In this document: one piece after another, positions 33,472 through 42,123 of the stretch
Numbering within the stretch: position 1 is the stretch's first letter
How the letters are laid out: each line of letters opens with the position of its first letter
DNA from: Amarobacter sp964507025
GTDB taxonomy: Bacteria; Chloroflexota; Dehalococcoidia; Tepidiformales; Tepidiformaceae
Length of the DNA stretch: 64,000 nt
NCBI GenBank assembly: GCA_964507025.1
Contig: CAZDOK010000005.1
Location: forward strand, 199,627 to 263,626
Direction of reading: 5' to 3'
Notes under the pieces: model-generated
The model's input: the letters and a program-made list of their open reading frames with translations, nothing else
What the model was told of the DNA's origin: nothing
Database searches by the model: none
Translations under genes and position numbers: made by a program

Positions 33472-34176
33472 TCAGGCGGAAAGGACGGCGACAGCGCCGC
33501 GGATGGCCGACTCCCAGATGCGGTTGCCATCGGCCCCGCCGACCAGCTGCTCTCCGGCTCGTTCCGGGTGGGGCATCATGCCGAGCACATTGCCGCGGGC
33601 GTTGATGATGCCGGCGATGTTGTGGGCGCTGCCGTTGGGGTTCGCCGCGGGGGTCACTTCGCCGGCGGCGTCGCAGTAGCGGAACACGACGCGCCCGCGG
33701 AGCTCGAGCTCGTTGAGCGTCTGGTCGTCGGCGTAGTAGTTGCCTTCGCCATGGCTGATCGGGACGCGGAGCACCGTACCCTCGGGGATGCCATCGGCCC
33801 AGGGCGTCGAACCGCCCTCGCGGCGGAGGTACACCCACTCGCAGCGGAACTGGAGGCTCTGGTTACGGATGAGGGCGCCGGGCAGCAGGTGGCTCTCGCA
33901 GAGAACCTGGAAGCCGTTGCAGATACCGATGACGGGCTTTCCGGACTCCGCGAAGTCGACCACCGCCTCCATCACGGGCGAAAAGCGGGCGATTGCGCCA
34001 CAGCGCAGGTAATCGCCATAGGAGAAGCCGCCGGGCAGCACGACCGCGTCATAGCCCGAGAGGTCCGCTTCGCGGTGCCAGAGGATATCGGCCTGCTGTT
34101 CGAGGACGTTGTGCAGCACGTGGTACGTGTCGCGGTCGCTCCAGGTCCCGGGGAAACGGATGATGGCAAAACGCAT
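33472..34176 (-). CDS. purQ: phosphoribosylformylglycinamidine synthase I (glutaminase subunit)
   Basis: The 234-residue class I glutamine amidotransferase has nucleophile Cys86 (IGICNGFQVL) and His203/Glu205 (MMPHPER). The first strand is MRFAIIRFPGTWSDRD. It supplies ammonia from glutamine to PurL for FGAM synthesis. It lacks purS next to it; the following gene, 58 bases on, is an acyl-CoA dehydrogenase, and the gene before it is the HD phosphodiesterase. Confidence 0.96.
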   Translation of the reverse strand: MRFAIIRFPGTWSDRDTYHVLHNVLEQQADILWHREADLSGYDAVVLPGGFSYGDYLRCGAIARFSPVMEAVVDFAESGKPVIGICNGFQVLCESHLLPGALIRNQSLQFRCEWVYLRREGGSTPWADGIPEGTVLRVPISHGEGNYYADDQTLNELELRGRVVFRYCDAAGEVTPAANPNGSAHNIAGIINARGNVLGMMPHPERAGEQLVGGADGNRIWESAIRGAVAVLSA

Positions 34177-34218
34177 GGGGAGATTGTCGAACGGCCGGGC
34201 GCGGCTGTCGAACCGCCC

Positions 34219-36387
34219 CTACGTGCGACCGGGCGAGACCGGTGTCTCGCCGCGGGCCAGGGCAGCGATTTCGTCGGAGGTGGGTTCCGGGTACTGCACG
34301 CGCGGGTGGTAGATGGCGCGAAGGGTGGCCTTGAAGCTCGCCGCGACCGACTGGAGTTCTCGCATGGTGATGTCGCATTCATCGAGCTGGCCCTCGGAGA
34401 GCCGCTCGGCGAAGACGCCATCGATGAGCTGTTCCATGGTCGGGCCGCCTTCGTCGCGGCGGGCACGGACCACTGCCTCGCAGGAATCGGCGAGCATCAC
34501 GATGGCCGCTTCCTTCGTCTGAGGCCGCGGGCCCTCGTAGCGGAACGCGGCGGCATCGATGGAGGCGCCTTCCTGGGCGGCACGCCGGTAGAAGTAGGTC
34601 ACCAGGCGCGTGCCGTGATGCTGGGGAATGAAATCGCGGACCACCGGGGGAAGGCGGTATCGCTTCGCCAGCTCGATGCCGTTGGTGACATGGGCGCGGA
34701 TCACCGCGGCGCTCTCATGTGGGGGCATGCCCTCATGCGGGCTGGGCGAGCCATCGAGCATGTTCTCGATGTAGTAGCCGGGCATCATTAGCTTGCCGAT
34801 ATCGTGGTAGTAGGCTCCAACGCGCACGATCAGGGCATCGGCGCCCACCTGGGCCGCCGCGCGCTCGGCGAGCGCGCCCACCAGCATGCTGTGGTGGTAG
34901 GTGCCCGGGGCTTCATCCTGCAGGCGGCGGAGGAGGGGGTGTTCGGACTGAGCGAGCTCGAGCAACTGGAGACGCGTCGTAACACCGAAGACCATCGAGA
35001 GCATGATGAAGACACCAACGGCCAGGAGGGCCGCACCCGCCCCGTGGAGCCCCGCGGCGAGCCCTATCCACGCCAGCTCGACATTGGCGCGCTGGGCCCC
35101 GATGAGCCAGAACACGAGCATCACCGCCCCGGTCGCCATGGCAACAGCCACGGCGGAGAGGGCGTAGCGGCTCAGGCGATCGGCCCGGTGGAGGATTGCA
35201 GCGCCAGCCAGGCCACCCGCGGCATAGGTCATACCCAGTTCGAGCGATTGCAGCGAACCCACGTAGGACGTCCCGGCGATCTGCGGAGCGGTACCGCCGA
35301 CGAAGGCGGCGAAGAGCCCGACCACCACCGCCACCAGCGCGGCAAAGGAGAGGTCGGCAAACGAAGCAGCGATCATGGCTGATGCGGCCACGGGCAGCGC
35401 GAACGCGTAGAAGTGGTGATCGGTATCGGGCATGAGGATCGGCAGCATGATGCGCGTGCCCAGGAGGACGGCGCCGATGCCAAGGGTCACCACCGCCATC
35501 CGGCGCCGGGCGGGAGCCTCGAACGGCTGGAAGAGGTAGCTATACGCCCCGAGCAGGATCCCGAAACCCACGGCGATGATGCTGCCGCCTGCCACGCCAT
35601 AAACGTCGATGCCGTCATCGACGACACCGGTCGCGTGGAGGGCTTCGATGTCCTGGGCGGTTATCGCCTGGCCCTCCGTCACGATGACCTGCCCCTTCGC
35701 GATGGTGCGGACGACCGGCTGGACCGCCGCGATGGCGGCAGCCCGGCGCGCCTCGGTCGCGGCCACGTCGACCTGGAAGTTGGCGACCACGAAGGCGCGC
35801 AGGACTTCCTTCATCGCCGTCAGTTCCGTCGAGGCTGCGGGCGTGTTGCCCGGCTGCGCAAGGAACTCGTCGATCGCGGCATCGAGCACCTCCGGCTTGA
35901 TCGGGGACGACATCAGCTCGGTGAGTGCGGACACCGCCCGTACCTGGAACGCATCGAATCCGTCGAGGGCGAGCGATTGCAGGGCCGAGCGGCCCGCGCT
36001 GGCGACTGGCTTCGGCGTGGAGAGGTTGGCGAGCTGGTCGGCCTTCTGCTGGGCGGTGAGGTCGGTGCGGCTGATGATGGCCCGCACCTGGCTGAGGTAG
36101 CGGTCGAGCCGCTGTGCCTGGTCGTCGCGGATGCTCGAGTCGACCGGGAGGGCCACCTCCTCGATTGCGGCGGCGGCTTCCGCCCTGGCCGCCTCGGTAA
36201 GCGCAACGGACTCGAACTGGGCATCGCGGGCGGCTTCGAACGTGGCCGGTGCGATATCGCCTTCACGCAGTTCGCCATCAAACCGGAAGAGCGGCACCAC
36301 CATCACCACCGTGATAGCCGAAAGCACCAGGGCGAAGGCCACGGCAGTGATGCGAGACACGGTGGGGACGGGCTTGCGGCGGATCAT
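34219..36387 (-). CDS. 7TM-7TMR-HD family phosphohydrolase (PgpH-like c-di-AMP phosphodiesterase)
   Basis: The 722-residue protein has an N-terminal TM helix, a large extracellular helical domain (about residues 30-265), seven TM helices (about 265-480) and a cytoplasmic HD domain with HHSMLVGALAE, AYYHDIGKLMMP and VTNGIELAKRYRLP, continuing QHHGTRLVTYFYRRA. This is the layout of PgpH, which hydrolyses cyclic di-AMP in the cytoplasm under control of its sensor part. GGAG lies just before the ATG. The order rpsU-yqeY-HAD-this gene agrees with clusters in other bacteria. Confidence 0.88.
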   Translation of the reverse strand: MIRRKPVPTVSRITAVAFALVLSAITVVMVVPLFRFDGELREGDIAPATFEAARDAQFESVALTEAARAEAAAAIEEVALPVDSSIRDDQAQRLDRYLSQVRAIISRTDLTAQQKADQLANLSTPKPVASAGRSALQSLALDGFDAFQVRAVSALTELMSSPIKPEVLDAAIDEFLAQPGNTPAASTELTAMKEVLRAFVVANFQVDVAATEARRAAAIAAVQPVVRTIAKGQVIVTEGQAITAQDIEALHATGVVDDGIDVYGVAGGSIIAVGFGILLGAYSYLFQPFEAPARRRMAVVTLGIGAVLLGTRIMLPILMPDTDHHFYAFALPVAASAMIAASFADLSFAALVAVVVGLFAAFVGGTAPQIAGTSYVGSLQSLELGMTYAAGGLAGAAILHRADRLSRYALSAVAVAMATGAVMLVFWLIGAQRANVELAWIGLAAGLHGAGAALLAVGVFIMLSMVFGVTTRLQLLELAQSEHPLLRRLQDEAPGTYHHSMLVGALAERAAAQVGADALIVRVGAYYHDIGKLMMPGYYIENMLDGSPSPHEGMPPHESAAVIRAHVTNGIELAKRYRLPPVVRDFIPQHHGTRLVTYFYRRAAQEGASIDAAAFRYEGPRPQTKEAAIVMLADSCEAVVRARRDEGGPTMEQLIDGVFAERLSEGQLDECDITMRELQSVAASFKATLRAIYHPRVQYPEPTSDEIAALARGETPVSPGRT

Positions 36388-36434
36388 GGCTCCAGCCGCA
36401 GGATACCAGAGCGTGCGTTCGCCGCCGGGAAGGC

Positions 36435-37148
36435 TCAGAAGACGGTGCCTTCGCCCAGCACCTCGTTCAGTGCGGTAAGGCGATTGATCACCAGGAACCC
36501 GGACCGGTCGCTGACGGGCTTGTTCCGTTGGAGCAGCACGGCCCGCATACCGGCGTTGCGGGCTCCGGGCACATCGGTCACCGGCGAATCACCCACGAAG
36601 ATCGCCTCGTGCGGTTCGACGTGGAGGTCGCCAAGAGCCCGCCGGTAGGGCGCCGGGTTCGGCTTGGAAAGCCCCACATCGGCCGAGGAGACGAAGCTAT
36701 CGACGTAGCCCGCGAGGCCGAGCTCGTTCAGCTTCGTTTGGAAGAAGTGGCCTGGGAAGATCGCATTGCTCACAACGGCCACGCGATACCCCCGGTACTT
36801 GAGCGAGCCCAGGAGCGCCCGGGCGTCGTCGTAGACCTCCTGGTAGCGTGTGCCCTGGTCGAAGAAGAGCCGCGCACAGGCTTCGACGTCGTTGGTGCCG
36901 GAAGGCCAGCCGAGCCAGGTGAATGCCTCGCCGATGACGCGCCCGATGTTGGGGCACGCTTCGGTCTCTCCCGGCAAATAGGGCGGAAGGACCGCCTGGA
37001 ACGCCCGAGCGAAGTCGCCACCGGCCACATCGACTCCGAGGTACTTGCGCGCGTAGGCGTCGACCGCTGAAGCGGCAACGTCGATGGCCCCGGGGTCATT
37101 GGTGACGATCGTGCCATCCCAATCGAAAAGCACCGCGTTGATGGCCAT
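36435..37148 (-). CDS. HAD-superfamily hydrolase
   Basis: The 237-residue enzyme has all four HAD motifs: FDWDGTIV with catalytic Asp, VVSNAIF with Ser, the Lys in GLSKPNPA, and FVGDSPVTDVPGARNAG. The cap domain lies between the first and second. It probably dephosphorylates a small phosphate ester; the substrate is not predictable. The start is one base after the stop of yqeY, so it is in the yqeY operon. Confidence 0.88.
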   Translation of the reverse strand: MAINAVLFDWDGTIVTNDPGAIDVAASAVDAYARKYLGVDVAGGDFARAFQAVLPPYLPGETEACPNIGRVIGEAFTWLGWPSGTNDVEACARLFFDQGTRYQEVYDDARALLGSLKYRGYRVAVVSNAIFPGHFFQTKLNELGLAGYVDSFVSSADVGLSKPNPAPYRRALGDLHVEPHEAIFVGDSPVTDVPGARNAGMRAVLLQRNKPVSDRSGFLVINRLTALNEVLGEGTVF

Positions 37149-37149
37149 C

Positions 37150-37599
37150 TCAGCCGCCCAGGTGCCTCCGCACGATCTCGTTGATCGCCCGGCCATCGGC
37201 CCGGCCGGCGAATTGCCTGGTGAGCACTGGCATCACCTTGCCGATGTCGCGCGGGCCGCTGGCGCCGGTCTCGGCGATAACCTTGACTGCGGCTGCCTCG
37301 ATCTCTTCCGGGGTCGCCTGCTCGGGGAGGTAGCCTTCGAGGACTTTCGCCTCGGCGCTCTCACGTTCCACGAGGTCCATGCGGTTGCCCTTCTGGAACT
37401 CGATGATGCTCTCGCGGCGCTGCTTCACCTGCTTCTGGATGACGGTGACCACCGCGTCGTCATCGAGCGCCTTGCCCTGGTCGATCTCGGTGTTCTTGAT
37501 CGCCGCGATGAGCATGCGGAGGGCGGACTTGCGAATCTCCTCTCGATTCCGCATCGCATCGGTGAGGTCAGCCTGGATCTTTTCTTTCAGGGTTGCCAT
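37150..37599 (-). CDS. yqeY: GatB/YqeY domain protein
   Basis: The 149-residue protein matches YqeY: KSALRMLIAAIKNTEID, the charged middle, then YLPEQATPEEIEAAAVKVI and GPRDIGKVMPVLTRQFAGRAD. The domain resembles the tail of the amidotransferase GatB that contacts tRNA, but its own role is unclear. It sits between rpsU and a HAD gene. A strong hairpin separates it from rpsU. Confidence 0.92.
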   Translation of the reverse strand: MATLKEKIQADLTDAMRNREEIRKSALRMLIAAIKNTEIDQGKALDDDAVVTVIQKQVKQRRESIIEFQKGNRMDLVERESAEAKVLEGYLPEQATPEEIEAAAVKVIAETGASGPRDIGKVMPVLTRQFAGRADGRAINEIVRRHLGG

Positions 37600-37617
37600 G
37601 GCAAGCTCCCAGAATGC

Positions 37618-37647
37618 CGCGGGCCCGGCGTGATGGCCGGGCCCGCG
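37618..37647 (-). terminator. hairpin between rpsU and yqeY
   Basis: CGCGGGCCCGGC and GCCGGGCCCGCG form a perfect 12-base-pair stem with a six-base loop. There is no T run on the minus strand, so it may only weaken read-through or protect the rpsU mRNA end. Confidence 0.6.
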
Positions 37648-37670
37648 AGGTTGTTCGGTGGATACCCGGG

Positions 37671-37886
37671 CTAGCGCCTGCTGGCTGCGCGGGCTTCGCT
37701 GCGGAGCTGCTTCTTGCGGAGCTTCCGCAGGCGGGCGGCTTCCTTCTTCTTGCGCTTCACGCTCGGCTTTTCGTAATGCTCCCGGCGTCGCGCCTCCGCA
37801 AGGATGCCATCCTGCTGGACGCGCTTGTTAAAGCGCTTGAGCGCGGCTTCGAAAGCCTCACCATCGCCGACGATGACTTCTGCCAA
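37671..37886 (-). CDS. rpsU: 30S ribosomal protein S21
   Basis: The 71-residue basic protein matches S21: GEAFEAALKRFNKRVQQDGI then RREHYEKPSVKRKKKEAARLRK. S21 helps the small subunit pair with mRNA near the Shine-Dalgarno site. It leads the yqeY-HAD-PgpH group. Confidence 0.95.
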   Translation of the reverse strand: MAEVIVGDGEAFEAALKRFNKRVQQDGILAEARRREHYEKPSVKRKKKEAARLRKLRKKQLRSEARAASRR

Positions 37887-37966
37887 GAGGAACTATCACC
37901 TCGCCTTCTTGCGAAACGGACTGCCCGGATTGGGCCGCAGAACATCCACCATAACACTCGGCGGCG

Positions 37967-38470
37967 CTAGGCGGAATCCGCCGCGAAGTCCTCGCGGGCG
38001 CCGGCCTCTCGCGCGCGCCGGTCCAGCCGCTCCAGGTGGTGCTCCACCCAGATGGCCGGGCGCTCGCTCCGAATGCCGGGCGCATCGTGATTGAATCGGT
38101 CCTGGCGCTTGCGGAGCGAACGGGCGAGGTCTTCGTAGCGGGTCCGAACGCGCGCGATGGGGAGACGATAGGCGTGCCAATCGCCGCTCCGGGCGGCGGC
38201 TTCGCAGAGCGCCGCATGCTCGCCGTCCAGGCGGTCCAGGCGTTCACGATCCCGTTCGATATCGCGCGCCAGGTTGAGCCACTCAGGGAGCATGCCGCCG
38301 TTCTGGAGGACGCGGAACCCGAGCCAGTTGTCGCCGGCCAGGCCTTCCCCATCACCAAGAGCAAGCGGCTTTCCGGTCCCGGGCAGGTTGTCGAAGAGTC
38401 CGGCCGCCATCGCGTCCTGGATCTGCGATTCGACCGCTTTCTCGAAGCTCACGCCGTCATTTTCCGGCAT
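37967..38470 (-). CDS. DUF1992 (DnaJC28-like conserved region) protein
   Basis: The 167-residue protein matches the DUF1992 pattern: VESQIQDAMAAGLFDNLPGT with GKPLAL, then ENWLGFRVLQNGG-like text (here DNWLGFRVLQNGGMLPEW) and a helical C-terminus rich in Arg. The family has no fixed function in bacteria. ATG 38470 opens the conserved region (MPENDGVSFEKAVESQI); the longer frame upstream is noncoding. Confidence 0.85.
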   Translation of the reverse strand: MPENDGVSFEKAVESQIQDAMAAGLFDNLPGTGKPLALGDGEGLAGDNWLGFRVLQNGGMLPEWLNLARDIERDRERLDRLDGEHAALCEAAARSGDWHAYRLPIARVRTRYEDLARSLRKRQDRFNHDAPGIRSERPAIWVEHHLERLDRRAREAGAREDFAADSA

Positions 38471-38546
38471 CCCGAGCCGAGCTGTCGACGGGAACGCACG
38501 AGGCGGGCATTGCTGCCCGCCTCGGATAGAACTCGTGAGAGAAAGC

Positions 38547-38849
38547 CTAGTCGGCCGAGGGGAGCACCTTCGGCTGAAGGAGTTCCATGGACCGCCCATC
38601 GACGTTGAGGGCGCAGGGGCCTGGCTTCACCACCAGGACCTCGATGCCGGTCTGCTCATCCTTGTAGCGCTTGCCGAGCTGAACGGCTTCCATGCCGTCG
38701 GTGTTCACGGTCACCGAAGCGTCCTCGGCGCCACGCATCTGCATGGGCGCATCGCCGCAGCGGAGTTCGCCGGCGCCGCCCTTGGTCACGATGAATTCCG
38801 CCACGCCGCCGGGCACGACGTACCGCTTGCCAGTTTGTGCTGCTGCCAT
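38547..38849 (-). CDS. tandem desulforedoxin-like protein with lost iron ligands
   Basis: The 100-residue protein is an internal duplication: residues 7-38 (GKRYVVPGG...) and 59-90 (GKRYKDEQTG...) align without gaps. Each aligns to desulforedoxin (YKCELCG and LVCCGEDM blocks), but the four Fe-binding Cys are replaced by V, G, kept Cys31, and G in the first copy, and by D64, T67, V83 and D84 in the second. So it cannot bind Fe in the usual way. AAGAGG precedes the ATG. The C-terminal LQPKVLPSAD tail may be conserved. The role of a metal-free copy is unknown. Confidence 0.65.
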   Translation of the reverse strand: MAAAQTGKRYVVPGGVAEFIVTKGGAGELRCGDAPMQMRGAEDASVTVNTDGMEAVQLGKRYKDEQTGIEVLVVKPGPCALNVDGRSMELLQPKVLPSAD

Positions 38850-38939
38850 CCCTAACCTCTTCTTGCTGAGCCCCGGCCCACCGCCGGGGCGGGGATTATG
38901 TGCAGGATCCTACGGATGCTCCCCGAGCCGGTCAAACGA

Positions 38940-38961
38940 AAGGGGCCTTGCCGGCCCCCTT
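38940..38961 (-). terminator. terminator of the respiratory operon
   Basis: On the minus strand GGGGCC-GGCAA-GGCCCC is followed by TTTCGTTTG, a good intrinsic terminator, starting about 28 bases after the stop of the cytochrome fusion gene. Confidence 0.8.
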
Positions 38962-38988
38962 CGCGAACGCTCCAGTCGACCTCCGGGC

Positions 38989-40575
38989 CTATTCGACCCA
39001 GACCCAGCCCTTCATCGCCGGGTGGTAGTCGCAGGTGATGTAGAACTTGCCGGGCTCGCTGAAGGTGATGGTCCGCTTATCACCCGGAGCGGGGCCGATG
39101 TCCGGCTTGTCGGCGGTTCCGTTGATGGTGATGGTGTGGAGGCCGGCAACGTTCTCGAACACGATGTCCGTGCCAGCCGCAACCTTCACCGCACCCACGT
39201 TCGATTCACTGCGGACCCCATCGGCTTCGATGATCCAGTCGTACTCGGGCACCGTCTGGGTCGCAAAGATGGTTACGGTGGTCGAGAGCTCCGTGGGTTC
39301 GGCAGGCTCGGCGGCCGGGGTGGCCGTGCCAACACCCGGGAGCGTGTCGAAGACGCTCTGGGGGACGGCCCACTGCACACAGGCGGTGCCGTTGTTCTTC
39401 TGGTCGGGCGGCGCCGAACCCCACGAATCTTCCGGGATGTGCAGCGACGTGCCGATGGCAACGACGTCATCAGACTTCAGGCTGTTGGCCTCGGCGAGCA
39501 TGCTGGCCGTGGCGTTGGCGAGCGTCAGCGCCACATCGCCGAGGCTCTGGCCCTGCACCACGTACCCGTCGATCTTCGGGAGCTTCAGCTCGGTGACTTC
39601 GGCCGGGATCTCCGCGTCGGGCTCAAGGCTGCCGAGCGCATCGCGGTTCTCAGCGACGAGAGCGGCCTCGGTGATGCCGTGGCTTTCGGCGATGGCCGCC
39701 ACGGTATCGCCGGGCGTCACCAGGTAGATGGCGCCGGCGGGGAGGGCGAGCTTCTCGCCGGGAAAGAGCCCGGCTCGCTGCTGGCCATCGGCCGAAAGCA
39801 GCTGCATGGTGGCGACGCCGCGCTTCACCGAGAACTTGTAGTCGAGCTTGTTCAGGTCGGCGATGATGGCGGCGCCGACGAAGTGTGCCTCGGCGATCTT
39901 CGTAATAGTCTCGTTGTCCTTGTAGACCTTGTAGGCGTAGCCGTTGGGAAGCGCGCGGTTGGGCGGCATCTGGAGCGTGCTGCCCTGCTTCAGCGTGCCC
40001 TCGACCGGCAGGTTGTTGAGTGCCGCGAGCGCAGAGGGCCCGATTCCGTGAGCGCTTGCGATAAGCGATAGGGTATCGCCGCCCACCACGGCCGTGGTGT
40101 GGAGATTGAGGTTATGAGCGAAGTGTTCAGCCTCGGTCCAGCCGAAGTTCGTGGGGTTCCCGAAGGCGTCTTCCTCGGTCGCAGGCGCAGTGATGAGGTT
40201 GACGAGGTGTTCGATCTGGATGGCGTTGAGTGCCCCGCCGTTCCTATCGAGCCACGCCGGCATGAGCGTACCCGCGCGGCCGCACTGGAGCGTGCGGCGG
40301 ACGAGGTCGCGGTTCTGCTTCAAGAGGAGTGGATCCTGGTCCTGGAAGTCGGCCCGGTTGAGTGCGGGGCCTACGCCGCCATCGCCCTTGTTGCCATGGC
40401 ATGTGCGGCAGTTGTTCGCATAGAGGAGAGCGCCCCGCTCGACCGATTCCTTGTCGGTCCACTCCTGCTGGTCGGGCGCCCGGATTGGGAGGTCGATGGC
40501 GGTGTAGGCCGCGCAACCGCCCACGAAGATGAACATCAGGGCGACGATGAGGACGATTTGCTTCTGGGTATTCAA
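38989..40575 (-). CDS. cytochrome c - LysM x4 - cupredoxin fusion lipoprotein
   Basis: The 528-residue product starts at TTG 40575 with GGAGG five bases upstream. It has a membrane anchor or lipobox (FVGGC, Cys21), then one cytochrome c domain: heme motif C56-RTC59-H60 and axial Met105 (GTLMPAW). Four LysM-like modules follow (about 160-205, 213-280, 284-333, 337-381, with VTPGDTVAAIAESHGIT and YVVQGQSLGDVA). A linker leads to a C-terminal cupredoxin (460-528) with ligands His480, Cys515, His518 and Met521 (C-x2-H-x2-M). It is the last gene of the b6-like/subunit IV-like/Rieske operon, so it likely takes electrons from the complex and passes them to a copper site while held by the cell wall. 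Confidence 0.85.
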   Translation of the reverse strand: MNTQKQIVLIVALMFIFVGGCAAYTAIDLPIRAPDQQEWTDKESVERGALLYANNCRTCHGNKGDGGVGPALNRADFQDQDPLLLKQNRDLVRRTLQCGRAGTLMPAWLDRNGGALNAIQIEHLVNLITAPATEEDAFGNPTNFGWTEAEHFAHNLNLHTTAVVGGDTLSLIASAHGIGPSALAALNNLPVEGTLKQGSTLQMPPNRALPNGYAYKVYKDNETITKIAEAHFVGAAIIADLNKLDYKFSVKRGVATMQLLSADGQQRAGLFPGEKLALPAGAIYLVTPGDTVAAIAESHGITEAALVAENRDALGSLEPDAEIPAEVTELKLPKIDGYVVQGQSLGDVALTLANATASMLAEANSLKSDDVVAIGTSLHIPEDSWGSAPPDQKNNGTACVQWAVPQSVFDTLPGVGTATPAAEPAEPTELSTTVTIFATQTVPEYDWIIEADGVRSESNVGAVKVAAGTDIVFENVAGLHTITINGTADKPDIGPAPGDKRTITFSEPGKFYITCDYHPAMKGWVWVE

Positions 40576-40587
40576 TCGATCCTCCGC

Positions 40588-41199
40588 CTAGCCGTTGTAG
40601 GGAACCGCGCGAAGCGGGTTGTCGGAGCCACCACTGGTGACGGCGCCGGTGTTGACGTCGATGGAACCGTTGCTGTTGACGGTGAGGGCCATGGTATCCA
40701 TGGGGCGGGGAGCAGGGCCGAACACGCGAATGCCCGCGCGCGAGTAGGTGGAGCCGTGGCAGGGGCAGCGGAACCAGCCGATGACTCCGGGGAAGTTCAC
40801 CTCGGCGCCGTTAAAGCCCGGGAGCCAGGGGACGCTGCAGCCGAGGTGGGGGCACTTCCAGTACAGGGCGAGGATGCCTCCCGTGCCGCCCACGCCAAGG
40901 ACATCACCTTCCGGGCCATCGAGGTTCACGAGCCAGAACTTGCCTTCGCTGATGCGCGCGGGCTCGGCGCCGGGCAGTGGAATGCGGTTGGCGGCAACAT
41001 TCACCGTGCCGCCGAAGCCGGTGGGCTTGCGGAGGTTGAAGAAGCCGAGGAAGCCCGCGGTCATGGCGCCAACCGAGAGCGTCAGCCCGGCGAACACGCT
41101 CACCCGGAGGAAAGACCGGCGAGCGAGCTTGCGAGCCTCGGACTGGCGGGCTCGCTCGATGCGCCCCGGACGTGGCGCGGCGGATGGTTCAGCTGCCAT
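40588..41199 (-). CDS. Rieske iron-sulfur protein
   Basis: The 203-residue protein has a Tat-like basic start with RRSFLR, one TM helix (about residues 33-55) and the Rieske 2Fe-2S motifs C116-P-H118-LGC121 and C145-PC147-H148-GS. It carries electrons from quinol to cytochrome c in the bc/b6f-type complex, on the outer face. It is four genes into the operon, ten bases after the subunit IV-like gene and 12 bases before the cytochrome c fusion. Confidence 0.95.
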   Translation of the reverse strand: MAAEPSAAPRPGRIERARQSEARKLARRSFLRVSVFAGLTLSVGAMTAGFLGFFNLRKPTGFGGTVNVAANRIPLPGAEPARISEGKFWLVNLDGPEGDVLGVGGTGGILALYWKCPHLGCSVPWLPGFNGAEVNFPGVIGWFRCPCHGSTYSRAGIRVFGPAPRPMDTMALTVNSNGSIDVNTGAVTSGGSDNPLRAVPYNG

Positions 41200-41208
41200 T
41201 GTCGGTTT

Positions 41209-42093
41209 CTACTCCTGCCCCGGAATGCCTTCGCTAACTTTCAGCTCCCACGGGAACACGAGCTCCTGGCCCTGGCCCCGGAATGCCGTGCCGGTCAGCG
41301 TCAGCACGCCGTAGGAAGCGACGAATCCACCGAAGAGCGCGAGAAGGGCATCGCGGCGGGTGACCACCAGGCCCATGCGCCACATCGTGTAAATCATCAG
41401 GCTCGGCAGACCCACAATCATCGCAATCGGGATCGCCTGCTCGACAAGCCAGCCCGGGAAGTCCAGGTGCTGGAACGTGGTCGGGCCACCCGAGCCTGTG
41501 CCGTCCAGGATGCGGAGGTTGAACGGCAGGTAGGTGATCTCCTTCGACCACTCGGGCCACGGGAGCTGCGACTGCATCGAGCGGACGTTCTCGAGGAAGC
41601 GGAGGCTATCGCCGCCCGAGAGCTGGAACCAGTCGTTCAGGAAGAAGGCGATCTTGCCCGAGTCCCAGAGGATGAGGAGCCAGGTGCCAAAGAAGCCGAT
41701 GGCACCCGAGATGACGGTGATCTTGACGGCGCCTTCGGTGCCGAACCAGACGCCCTGTCCGTCGTTGTCGCGATCGAAGTAGGGGAAGGCGCCGAGCATG
41801 ACGAGCCAGATGGTGGGGATGATGATGCCCGCCATGGCCGCGTTCATATGGAGCAGGAGCTCCTGGAGATTCAGCAGATACCAGGGCGCCTTCGAGGGGT
41901 TCGGCGTGACGTCCGCGTTCGCCTGGTCGAGCAGCGGCGCATTCATGACCACCGAGAGAAAGAAGAGGGTGATCGTGAAGAGCATCGCGGCGATGAACTC
42001 GATGAAGACCAGGTCCGGCCAGACGAGCACTTCCTCGTCGCGGGCGCGTGCCTGCGGGCGGGCGACTGGTCGGGCGACTACTGCGGTTGCCAT
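41209..42093 (-). CDS. cytochrome b C-terminal half (subunit IV/QcrC-like)
   Basis: The 294-residue membrane protein corresponds to subunit IV of cytochrome b6f or the C-terminal half of cytochrome b. It has the quinol-site motif KAPWYLLNLQELL (the PEWY equivalent) and PYFDRD, and is longer than plant subunit IV (about 160), with extra helices and a soluble insert (residues about 150-215). It completes the quinol-oxidation site with the b6-like protein, whose gene lies 30 bases upstream. Confidence 0.9.
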   Translation of the reverse strand: MATAVVARPVARPQARARDEEVLVWPDLVFIEFIAAMLFTITLFFLSVVMNAPLLDQANADVTPNPSKAPWYLLNLQELLLHMNAAMAGIIIPTIWLVMLGAFPYFDRDNDGQGVWFGTEGAVKITVISGAIGFFGTWLLILWDSGKIAFFLNDWFQLSGGDSLRFLENVRSMQSQLPWPEWSKEITYLPFNLRILDGTGSGGPTTFQHLDFPGWLVEQAIPIAMIVGLPSLMIYTMWRMGLVVTRRDALLALFGGFVASYGVLTLTGTAFRGQGQELVFPWELKVSEGIPGQE

Positions 42094-42123
42094 GCTGCGT
42101 TCGTCCTGCGTGAAGTTCGTGGC

